This document shows positions 41,998 to 49,439 of a DNA stretch of 64,000 nucleotides, piece after piece. Position 1 is the first letter of the stretch, and each line of letters opens with the position of its first letter. Both the position numbers and the translations under genes were made by a program. A model generated the notes under the pieces. That model saw only the letters and a list, made by a program, of their open reading frames with translations, searched no databases and was not told the DNA's origin. Origin of the DNA: Streptomyces venezuelae (GTDB lineage Bacteria > Actinomycetota > Actinomycetes > Streptomycetales > Streptomycetaceae). The DNA is taken from assembly GCF_008642315.1 (NCBI RefSeq), contig NZ_CP029192.1, forward strand, positions 1,240,001-1,304,000, read 5' to 3'.

Positions 41998-44222
41998 TGC
42001 GATCTCCGACGCGGCGGGCCACCCGGTCCGCGCAGCAGCGAAGACTGTACACAGCGCTGTTCGCCGCGCTCCTGATGGTGCTCGGCCTGACGTCGACGGC
42101 GGCGGTCGCCCGCCCCGACAGTCCCGGCATCGCCGCGGCACAGACCCTCACCTGGACCGCCGACAACGACATCGCCAAGTACAAGTCGGCGCCGACCACG
42201 GCGGTGGCGGGCCCGACGACGATCGTGTTCGAGAACAGCGAGGCGACCGGCAACACGACCGGTATGCCGCACACGCTGACGTTCGACACCTCCGACCCGG
42301 AGTACAACTCCGACGTCACCCTCAACATCCTCGCCAACCCCAATGACGACATGGGCGGCAAGCACACCGCCGAGGTGACGCTCACCCCGGGCCGCTACCG
42401 CTACCACTGCACCATCCCCGGCCACGGTTCGATGCAGGGCGTCCTGGTCGTGACCGAGGGCGGCGGCGAGGACACGACGGCGCCGGAGGCCGCGGCGAAG
42501 GTCGAGGGGAGCACGAACGCCGACGGGGCGTACGTCGGTTCGGCGACGGTGGCCGTGACGGCGACGGACGAGGGTTCGGGCGTCGACAAGGTCGAGTACG
42601 CGGTGGGGGCGGACGGCGCCTGGCAGCCGTACACCGCGCCCGTGGTCGTCGATCAGGTCGGCACCCACAAGATCCGCTACCGGGCCACCGACAAGGCGGG
42701 CAACGTGTCCGCGGAGAAGGCGGCCGACTTCGAGGTCGTCGCGCCGCCGACGGACGACAAGACGCCCCCGGAGACGTCGGCCACGGTGACCGGCGAGAAG
42801 AACGACCAGGGGCAGTACGTCGGGATGGCGACGGTCACGGTGACCGCGTCCGACACCGGTTCCGGCGTCAACAAGATCGAGTACGCGATCGGTGACGGCG
42901 CCTGGACGGCGTACACCGCGCCGGTCATGGTCCACGAGGCGGGCGCGCACAAGGTCCGCTACCGCGCCTCGGACAAGGCGGGCAACCAGGCGCCCGAGAA
43001 GGCCGTCGAGTTCACCGTCGTCGCGCCGCCCGTCGAGGACAAGACGCCGCCGGAGACCGCCGCGAAGGTCGAGGGCGACAAGAACGCGGACGGCGCGTAC
43101 GTCGGCAAGGCGAAGGTGACGGTCACCGCGACCGACGCCGACTCCGGTGTCGACAAGGTCGAGTACTCGCTCGACGGCGGCCCCTACCTCGCGTACGCCG
43201 ACCCGGTCGTCGTCGACCGCGTGGGCCGGCACACGGTGGCCTACCGCGCGAGCGACAAGGCGGGCAACGTCTCGGAGGCCGAGGACGTCTCGTTCACCGT
43301 CGCCAAGGGCGGCGGGGTTCCGTCCCCCAACTGCCCCGAGTACGACGAGCGGTTGACGGTGTTCGTGGGCACGGTCGACACGGGCATCCCCAACCGCGTC
43401 ACGAACAACCGCTGCCGCGTGGGCGAGCTGATCGAGGACGAGAAGGAGTGGACCTCGCACGCGCTCTTCCTGAAGCACGTCAAGGGCGTGACGGACAAGC
43501 TCCGAGCGGCGGGTGAGATCGACAAGCGCGAGTACAACAAGATCAACAAGGCCGCCAAGGAGTCCGGCATCGGCAAGCCCGGCCAGACCGAGGGCTACCG
43601 CAAGATCTTCGACGGCACCCAGGCGTCCCTGGACAGGTGGGAGCAGGTCGGGGGCGGCAAGTTCGGCCTGAACGCGGACGGTTCGATCACCAGCAGCACC
43701 ACTGTCGAGGGCATGGGCATGCTGTGGTTCCCGCAGCGCAAGTACGGGGACTTCTCGCTGAAGCTCCAGTGGCGGGACGACGCACCGGGCAACGGCAACG
43801 CCAACGGCGGTGTCTTCGTGCGCTTCCCGCAGGTCCACGACCACCCGGAGGAGTCGCGTCCGGAGTGGGTCGCCATCAAGTACGGCCACGAGATCCAGGC
43901 ACTGGACCGGCCTGACGGCGACATGTACAAGACCGGCTCGATCTACGGCTTCGACCGGGTGGGCCTGGCCGGCGCGGGCGTCACGCCCAAGGGCACGTGG
44001 AACGACTACGAGATCAAGGTGGTGGACCAGCACTACTCGGTCTACCGCAACGGCGTCCTGATCAACGAGTTCGACAACACGGGCGGCCAGGAGTTCACGC
44101 CCCCGCGCGGCGACGACCCGGGCACGGACGGACGGCGCTACTCGTCCGGCTACGTCGGGGTGCAGGTGCACGGGGTCACTGACGTGATCTCGTACCGCGA
44201 CATCCGGATCAAGGAGCTCTAG
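41994..44222 (+). CDS. Secreted cupredoxin - Ig-like - DUF1080 (3-keto-disaccharide hydrolase) protein
   Basis: A 742-residue exported protein in modules. After the signal (to about residue 40) comes a blue-copper domain with His93, Cys139, His144 and Met147, the full type-1 set. Then three Ig-like/OmpL47 repeats start near 159, 254 and 348 (each begins with a DxTxPE motif and ends in a YRASDKAGN-type motif). A Cys-containing helical segment (444-530) leads to the DUF1080 lectin-like hydrolase domain (532-742: KIFDGTQASLDRWEQVG, NGGVFVRFP, GHEIQALD, GTWNDYEI). DUF1080 proteins hydrolyse 3-keto-glycosides. ATGA overlap with the dehydrogenase gene gives translational coupling. Confidence 0.9.
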   Translation: MMRSPTRRATRSAQQRRLYTALFAALLMVLGLTSTAAVARPDSPGIAAAQTLTWTADNDIAKYKSAPTTAVAGPTTIVFENSEATGNTTGMPHTLTFDTSDPEYNSDVTLNILANPNDDMGGKHTAEVTLTPGRYRYHCTIPGHGSMQGVLVVTEGGGEDTTAPEAAAKVEGSTNADGAYVGSATVAVTATDEGSGVDKVEYAVGADGAWQPYTAPVVVDQVGTHKIRYRATDKAGNVSAEKAADFEVVAPPTDDKTPPETSATVTGEKNDQGQYVGMATVTVTASDTGSGVNKIEYAIGDGAWTAYTAPVMVHEAGAHKVRYRASDKAGNQAPEKAVEFTVVAPPVEDKTPPETAAKVEGDKNADGAYVGKAKVTVTATDADSGVDKVEYSLDGGPYLAYADPVVVDRVGRHTVAYRASDKAGNVSEAEDVSFTVAKGGGVPSPNCPEYDERLTVFVGTVDTGIPNRVTNNRCRVGELIEDEKEWTSHALFLKHVKGVTDKLRAAGEIDKREYNKINKAAKESGIGKPGQTEGYRKIFDGTQASLDRWEQVGGGKFGLNADGSITSSTTVEGMGMLWFPQRKYGDFSLKLQWRDDAPGNGNANGGVFVRFPQVHDHPEESRPEWVAIKYGHEIQALDRPDGDMYKTGSIYGFDRVGLAGAGVTPKGTWNDYEIKVVDQHYSVYRNGVLINEFDNTGGQEFTPPRGDDPGTDGRRYSSGYVGVQVHGVTDVISYRDIRIKEL

Positions 44223-44245
44223 CCCCGGGTCCCGCCCTGTCGTGT

Positions 44246-44279
44246 CGGCGCCCCCGTCCCGCCCGGGACGGGGGCGCCG
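44246..44279. terminator. Perfect 16-bp stem, bidirectional terminator
   Basis: Bases 44246-44261 and 44264-44279 are exact reverse complements (core GGCGCCCCCGTCCC). The hairpin lies between the convergent DUF1080 and polymerase genes. Confidence 0.88.
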
Positions 44280-45311
44280 CTACTCCTCGTGCTTCGCGCG
44301 GCTCGGCTGCACCCGCTTCGGCTCGCCCGGCATCTTCGGGTACTCCGGCGGATACGGCAGGTCGCCGAGGCCGTGGTCCCGCTCGTCCTGATCGGCCAGG
44401 GCGAGGAGCGCCTCCAGCGAGTGCCGGTGCTCGTCCATGCCCGCGTGGACGTCGCCGACTTCGGCGAAGCGGCCCGGCATGGTGGCGAGGTCGAAGTCCT
44501 CGGGACGGGCGTCCTCGACCTCGTCCCACCGCAGGGGCGCCGACACGGGGGCGTGCGGGCGGGCCCGGAGCGAGTAGGCGGAGGCGATCGTGCGGTCCCT
44601 GGCCGTCTGGTTGTAGTCGACGAAGATCCGCTCGCCCCGCTCCTCCTTCCACCACGCCGTCGTGACGGCGTCCGGCATCCGCCGTTCCAGCTCCCGGCCG
44701 ACGGCGATGGCCGCCCTGCGCACCTGCGTGAAGGTCCAGCGCGGCTCGATGGGCACGAAGACGTGCAGGCCGCGCCCGCCGGACGTCTTGGGCCAGCCTT
44801 CAAGTCCGCCGAACTCGTCGAGCAGCGAACGGAGTTCGTGGGCGGCGCGGACCGCGTCCGTGTAGTCGGTGCCGGGTTGCGGATCGAGGTCGATGCGGAG
44901 TTCGTCGGGGTGGTCGAGGTCGTCGCCGCGCACGGGCCAGGGGTGGAAGGTGAGGGTGTTGTACTGGGCCGCCCAGATGACGGCGGCCACCTCCGTCGGG
45001 CACATCTCGTCGGCGGTGCGGCCGCTGGGGAAGGCGATGGTGGCGGTGGGGATCCAGTCGGGGTGGTTCTTCGGGGCGCGCTTCTGGTAGAAGAACTCGC
45101 CGGCCGCCCCTTCCGGGTAGCGCTGCAGGGTGGTGGGGCGGTCGCGGAGGGCGCGGAGGATGCCGGGGCCGACGGCCACGAAGTACCGGGCGACGTCGAG
45201 CTTGGTGAAGCCGCGCTCAGGGAAGACCACCCGGTCCGGGCTGGAGAGACGCACCGTCCGCTCCCCCGTGTCGATGTCCACGGCCGCGCTCTTGCCCTTG
45301 GCTGCACCCAT
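44280..45311 (-). CDS. LigD-type polymerase (primase-polymerase domain)
   Basis: The stand-alone PolDom of bacterial NHEJ, an archaeo-eukaryotic primase-type polymerase that fills ends with (ribo)nucleotides. The 343-residue protein has LSSPDRVVFPERGFTKLDVARYF, FFYQKRAPKNHPDW, the catalytic acidic DELRIDLDPQPG (two metal-binding Asp), TSGGRGLHVFVPI and FVDYNQTARDRTIASAYSLR. ATG 45311 begins MGAAKGKS; the frame is open a little further. The partner ligase is 2.9 kb away; no Ku gene is in the window. Confidence 0.93.
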   Translation of the reverse strand: MGAAKGKSAAVDIDTGERTVRLSSPDRVVFPERGFTKLDVARYFVAVGPGILRALRDRPTTLQRYPEGAAGEFFYQKRAPKNHPDWIPTATIAFPSGRTADEMCPTEVAAVIWAAQYNTLTFHPWPVRGDDLDHPDELRIDLDPQPGTDYTDAVRAAHELRSLLDEFGGLEGWPKTSGGRGLHVFVPIEPRWTFTQVRRAAIAVGRELERRMPDAVTTAWWKEERGERIFVDYNQTARDRTIASAYSLRARPHAPVSAPLRWDEVEDARPEDFDLATMPGRFAEVGDVHAGMDEHRHSLEALLALADQDERDHGLGDLPYPPEYPKMPGEPKRVQPSRAKHEE

Positions 45312-45466
45312 GCGAGCCACGCTAAGCGTCCCGGACATTCGCCGCACATCGGGCGATACGGCCTGCCGCGGGCACAAGGGCCGTCGACCGGAGGCCTTTG
45401 GTCATCACCAGTCGGGTCCTCCGGCGGGGAGTCCGCGGGGCCGGGTGACAAAGACTGAACCTCCGG

Positions 45467-45488
45467 CAACCTACGGAACCGTAGGTTG
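45467..45488. promoter_or_regulatory. Perfect palindromic operator before the nitronate monooxygenase
   Basis: CAACCTACGG-AA-CCGTAGGTTG is a 10-2-10 perfect dyad (extends to 11-2-11 with flanking G and C). Its core is ACCTACG-GAAC-CGTAGGT, the same 7-4-7 pattern as at 25036-25053. It ends 45 bp before the proposed ATG 45533. Confidence 0.75.
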
Positions 45489-45532
45489 CTGGAATCGTGA
45501 GTCGTGGAGCCGGAGCAGCGAGGTGGCGCGGA

Positions 45533-47077
45533 ATGCCGATGGTCATGAGGGGCGGAGCACTGCCCGAGGTCATCCAGGGCGGGATGGGCGTCGGCGTCTC
45601 CGGCTGGCGGCTGGCCCGCGCCGTCAGCTCCGCGGGGCAGCTCGGCGTCGTGTCGGGCACGGCGCTCGACGCCCTCCTGACCCGCCGGCTCCAGCTCGGC
45701 GACCCGGGCGGTGACGTGCGCCGCGCCCTCGCGGCCTTCCCCGTACCGGAGTTGGCGGCCGCGGTCGTGGACCGCTTCCACGTGGCGGGCGGTGTCGCGG
45801 CGGGAGAGCGCCTCCGCGCGCAGCCGATGCTCCGGGTCGAGCGCGGGGAGCAGGCGGAACTGCTCACGGTGCTAGGGAACTTCGTGGAGGTGTGGCTCGC
45901 CAAGGAGGGGCACGGGGGCCCGGTCGGGATCAACTACCTGGAGAAGGTCCAGCTGGGCCTCGCACCCGGCATGTTCGGGGCGATCCTCGCCGGGGTGGAC
46001 TGTGTCCTGGTGGGCGCGGGCGTCCCGGGGTACGTGCCCGAGCTGGCGCGGCGGCTCGCGCGGCGGGAACCGGTGACCGTGCGGGTCCGGTTCGACGGCG
46101 GCGAGGAGGACTACGACCATCGCTTCGACCCGGTGGCGCTGCTGGGGCGGACGGGGTTCGGGTCGGGTGCGGGAACGCGGTTCGGGTCGGGTGCGGGTCC
46201 GGGACGTCCCGCCGCGCCCCTGCGCCGCCCCGACGTGCTGGCCATCGTCTCGCTGCCGCTCCTGGCCTCGTACCTGGCCCGCGACGAAGCCACGACACCC
46301 GACGGATTCGTGATCGAGACCCATGGCGCGGGCGGCCACAGCGCACCGCCCCGCGGCGTCCTGCGGCTCGACGCCCAGGGAGACCCGGTCTACGGCCCGC
46401 GCGACCACCCCGATCTCGCGAAGATGGCGGGGATCGGCGTTCCCTTCTGGCTCGCCGGAGGCGCCGCCCACCCCGAACGGCTCGCGGCGGCGCGGGCCAT
46501 GGGTGCGGCCGGTGTCCAGGTCGGCAGCGCGTTCGCGCTGTGCGAGGAGTCGGGCCTTGTGCCCGGGCTCCGCGAGTCGCTGCGGACGCGGGCCCGCACC
46601 GGGACGCTGCGGGTGCGCAACGATCCGAAGGCGTCCCCCACGGGCTTCCCCTTCAAGGTCGCCGAGCTGCCGGGCACGCTGTCCGACCCCGCGATCCGCG
46701 CGGCGCGGCGCCGCGTGTGCGACCTGGGCTATCTGCGCGTCCCCCACCGCACCGCCAAAGGCACCGTCGGCTACCGCTGCCCCGCCGAACCGGAGGCCGC
46801 CTACTCCCGCAAGGGCGGCGCGGTCCCCGACACGGAGGGCCGCCTCTGCCTGTGCAACGGTCTCCTGGCCGCCGTCGGACTCGGCCAGCGCCACCCCGCC
46901 GGACGCGACGAGCCACCGGCCGTCACCCTGGGCCAGGACCTGGACTTCCTGACGGACCTGAGCCCGGACGGCGACCCCTACCGGGCAGTCGATGTGGTGG
47001 AGTGGCTGACGGGCGCACGCACCGCCCGGGGGCCGATTTCGCAGGTGGTCCCGCCTTCGGCAGGATGGGGGCCATGA
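45533..47077 (+). CDS. Nitronate monooxygenase-like FMN enzyme
   Basis: A TIM-barrel FMN protein of about 514 residues in the 2-nitropropane dioxygenase/FabK-like family. Visible are the N-terminal PEVIQGGMGVGVSGWRLARAVSSAG, GINYLEKVQ, GFVIETHGAGGHS and the phosphate-binding GVPFWLAGGAAHPERLAAARAMGAAGVQVGSAFAL. It is longer than simple NMOs, with a C-terminal Cys-rich part (RVCDLGYLR, RLCLCNGLL) seen in a subgroup whose substrate is unknown. A GSGAG repeat in the middle looks like an expansion. ATG 45533 is used; GTG 45497 is possible. Its stop overlaps the next start. Confidence 0.85.
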   Translation: MPMVMRGGALPEVIQGGMGVGVSGWRLARAVSSAGQLGVVSGTALDALLTRRLQLGDPGGDVRRALAAFPVPELAAAVVDRFHVAGGVAAGERLRAQPMLRVERGEQAELLTVLGNFVEVWLAKEGHGGPVGINYLEKVQLGLAPGMFGAILAGVDCVLVGAGVPGYVPELARRLARREPVTVRVRFDGGEEDYDHRFDPVALLGRTGFGSGAGTRFGSGAGPGRPAAPLRRPDVLAIVSLPLLASYLARDEATTPDGFVIETHGAGGHSAPPRGVLRLDAQGDPVYGPRDHPDLAKMAGIGVPFWLAGGAAHPERLAAARAMGAAGVQVGSAFALCEESGLVPGLRESLRTRARTGTLRVRNDPKASPTGFPFKVAELPGTLSDPAIRAARRRVCDLGYLRVPHRTAKGTVGYRCPAEPEAAYSRKGGAVPDTEGRLCLCNGLLAAVGLGQRHPAGRDEPPAVTLGQDLDFLTDLSPDGDPYRAVDVVEWLTGARTARGPISQVVPPSAGWGP

Positions 47078-47607
47078 CCGAGATCCGCACCCCCCGCCTC
47101 CTCCTGCGCCGCTGGCACGACAACGACCTCGCACCCATGGCGGACATCAACGCGGACCCGCGGGTCATGCGCTGGGTCGAGGGCGGCCCCGTGCACGACC
47201 TGGACGGCACCGCGGAGGACATCGAGCGGTGGGAGGAGGAGTGGGACGACGAGGGCTTCGGGCTGTTCGCCGTCGAGCTCCTCGCCTCCGGCGAGCTCGC
47301 CGGTTTCACGGGCCTCTCCGTCCCCGAGTTCCTGCCCGAGGTGCTGCCGGCCGTCGCCATCAGCTGGCGGCTCGGTGCCCAGTTCTGGGGCCAGGGGTAC
47401 GCCTCCGAGGCCGCGCAGGCCACGCTGGAGTTCGCTCTCCAGGACCGCGGCCTCGACCGCGTGATCAGCATCGACCGGGTCGGCAACCAGGCCTCCGCCA
47501 ACGTCGTACGCAAGCTCGGCATGACCCTGGACCGCGAGACCACGCACCCGGCCTCCGGCCACCCGCTGCGGGTCCACTCCATCGACCTCACGGAGTACGA
47601 GGCCTGA
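47074..47607 (+). CDS. GNAT N-acetyltransferase (RimJ/RimL-like)
   Basis: A 177-residue acetyltransferase. It opens with IRTPRLLLRRWHDNDL and has the acetyl-CoA loop GAQFWGQGYASEAAQATLEF with ISIDRVGNQASANVVRKLGM, as in RimJ/RimL-type enzymes. Its ATG shares the TGA of the nitronate monooxygenase gene (ATGA), so the two are coupled. Substrate unknown. Confidence 0.9.
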   Translation: MTEIRTPRLLLRRWHDNDLAPMADINADPRVMRWVEGGPVHDLDGTAEDIERWEEEWDDEGFGLFAVELLASGELAGFTGLSVPEFLPEVLPAVAISWRLGAQFWGQGYASEAAQATLEFALQDRGLDRVISIDRVGNQASANVVRKLGMTLDRETTHPASGHPLRVHSIDLTEYEA

Positions 47608-47618
47608 GGGCCGCGAGG

Positions 47619-47665
47619 TCAGGCACGGAGGCGAGCTCAGGCACGGTCGCCCGGGTCAGGCACGG
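47619..47665. repeat. Triplicated TCAGGCACGG at a gene 3' end
   Basis: TCAGGCACGG occurs at 47619, 47637 and 47656 (spacing 18 and 19 bp). The last copy holds the stop codon and final codons of the leftward LRV-like gene; the other two look like duplicated copies of that end in the intergenic gap. Confidence 0.7.
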
Positions 47666-48075
47666 ACACGACCTGCGAGGCTCCGTTCGATCCGCCCGCG
47701 CAGCCGGGCAGAGGCTCCCCGCAGCCCCGCGAGCTGCCGGACCTCCTCCGCGGCGAGCTCCGGCCGCTCCGCCAGCGCGAGCGCAGCGGCGTAGGGCCGC
47801 TCCCCCTCGGCGAGCTTGACCGCCACGGCGTCCCGGACGGCACGCAGCACGGCGCGGTCGGCGCGGGGATGCACCGCCAGCAGGCACAGGAGCCTGTTGT
47901 CGTTCCAGCCGCTGTCCCCCGCGGTGCTCAGCTCCAGCAGGGTGTCGGGCGCCGTGGCGGGATTGGCGGCCAACGCCTGCCACACGAAGGGGTACGGGCA
48001 CTGCGCCAGCCGGTGCAGGACGGCGGTGTCGTCCGCGGCACGGGCCAGGGCGAGGTGGTCGGCGGGCGTGGGCAC
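47656..48075 (-). CDS. Small helical repeat protein (leucine-rich-repeat-variant-like)
   Basis: A 139-residue helical protein. The segment VLHRLAQCPYPFVWQALAANPATAPDTLLELS resembles one unit of the LRV/HEAT-like repeat (positions: VxxALAxNPxTPxxxLxxLS), with LLAVHPRADRAVLRAVRD as a second. No catalytic features. GTG 48075 is the start. Its role is unknown; it lies between a GNAT and a DNA ligase gene. Confidence 0.7.
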   Translation of the reverse strand: MPTPADHLALARAADDTAVLHRLAQCPYPFVWQALAANPATAPDTLLELSTAGDSGWNDNRLLCLLAVHPRADRAVLRAVRDAVAVKLAEGERPYAAALALAERPELAAEEVRQLAGLRGASARLRGRIERSLAGRVRA

Positions 48076-48174
48076 GGACAGGGCACCTCAGGTGATCAGT
48101 TCCAGTAGTACGCCTCCATCGTGCGCACTCCCGCTGAACAGGCGGTCTCCGGGGGTGCCGCCTAGATTTGAATC

Positions 48175-49245
48175 ATGGATCTGCCGGTCATGCCGCCCGT
48201 GAAGCCCATGCTCGCCAAGCCCGTGAAGAAGATCCCGCCGGGCATGCAGTACGAGGCCAAGTGGGACGGGTTCCGCGCGATCGTCTTCCGTGACGGGGAC
48301 GAGCTCGAACTCGGCAGCCGCACCGGCAAGCCCCTGACGCGCTACTTCCCGGAGCTGGTGGCCGCGTTGCGCGAGCGGCTTCCGGAGCGGTGCGTGCTGG
48401 ACGGCGAGATCGTGATCGCCAAGGAGGGGCGCCTCGACTTCGACGCGCTCACGGAGCGCATCCACCCCGCCGCGTCCCGCGTGGCCACGCTGGCCGAGCG
48501 CACCCCCGCCTCCTTCGTGGCGTTCGACCTCCTCGCCCTGTCCGATGAGGCGCTCCTCGACGCGCCCATGGCCGACAGGCGCGCCCTGCTGGTGAAGGCC
48601 CTGTCCGGCGTCACGGCGCCCGTGCACCTCGCGCCGGCGACGACGGACCCCGACGTGGCCCAGGTCTGGTTCGAGCAGTTCGAGGGCGCGGGCCTGGACG
48701 GTGTCATCGCCAAGCCCCTGGACCTGCGCTACCGCCAGAACGAACGCCTCATGTTCAAGATCAAGCACGAGCGCACGGCGGACTGCGTGGTCGCGGGCTA
48801 CCGCTTCCACAAGAGCGGGCCCATCGTCGGCTCGCTGCTCCTCGGGCTCTACGACGACGGGGGCGCCCTGCAGCACGTGGGCGTGTGCGCGGCGTTCCCG
48901 ATGAAGCGCCGTGCCGAGCTCATCGAGGAGCTGGAGCCGCTGCGCATGACGTCGGCGGCCGGTCACCCTTGGTCGTCCTGGACGGACGAGACGGCCCACG
49001 AGACGGCCCGTATGCCCGGCGCCCCGAGCCGCTGGACGGGGAAGAAGGACCTGTCCTGGGTGCCGCTGCGGCCGGAGCGGGTCTGCGAGGTGGCGTACGA
49101 CCACATGGAGAACGGGCAGCGCTTCCGCCACACGGCCGCCTTCCGCAGGTGGCGCGCGGACCGCACCCCGGAGAGCTGTACGTACGCCCAGCTGGAGCAG
49201 CCGGTGCGGCACGCCCTCGACGACGTGCTGGGCGCGACGGACTGA
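48175..49245 (+). CDS. ligC: ATP-dependent DNA ligase (LigC-like)
   Basis: A 356-residue ATP-dependent ligase with adenylation and OB domains only. The nucleotidyl-accepting lysine is in YEAKWDGFRA (KxDG), followed by GSRTGKPLTRYFPEL, VLDGEIVI, FVAFDLLAL, LDGVIAKPLDLRYRQNERLMFKIK (motifs III-V). The C-terminal OB part ends RFRHTAAFRRWR. In actinobacteria LigC-type ligases assist NHEJ with LigD polymerase. The polymerase gene at 44280 is nearby but on the opposite strand, so they are not one operon. Confidence 0.92.
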   Translation: MDLPVMPPVKPMLAKPVKKIPPGMQYEAKWDGFRAIVFRDGDELELGSRTGKPLTRYFPELVAALRERLPERCVLDGEIVIAKEGRLDFDALTERIHPAASRVATLAERTPASFVAFDLLALSDEALLDAPMADRRALLVKALSGVTAPVHLAPATTDPDVAQVWFEQFEGAGLDGVIAKPLDLRYRQNERLMFKIKHERTADCVVAGYRFHKSGPIVGSLLLGLYDDGGALQHVGVCAAFPMKRRAELIEELEPLRMTSAAGHPWSSWTDETAHETARMPGAPSRWTGKKDLSWVPLRPERVCEVAYDHMENGQRFRHTAAFRRWRADRTPESCTYAQLEQPVRHALDDVLGATD

Positions 49246-49415
49246 GTGTCGGGTCCGTCCCCGGACCGCGCCCGCACGCACCCGCACCGGTTCCCGAGGC
49301 CGCGCACCCGCCCCGATCACGCCAACGACTCCGATCACGCCATTGTTCTCTTCGGCACCCTCGTATCTTCCGCCCCTTGGGCCCTGACCGTATGCTCCTG
49401 CGCCTGACACGTCAG

Positions 49416-49428
49416 TTACCGACGGTAA
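49416..49428. promoter_or_regulatory. TTACCG-A-CGGTAA palindrome near the flavoprotein start
   Basis: A perfect 6-1-6 dyad ends 11 bp before ATG 49440. If the protein starts there, a bound repressor would sit over the transcript start or ribosome site. Regulator unknown. Confidence 0.5.
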
Positions 49429-49439
49429 TGGGGGCGGGC

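Noticed and set aside
45892..47607. 571-residue frame ending in the GNAT
   Set aside because: Its first two thirds are Arg/Gly/Pro shadow of the nitronate monooxygenase; only the part from 47074 is a GNAT.
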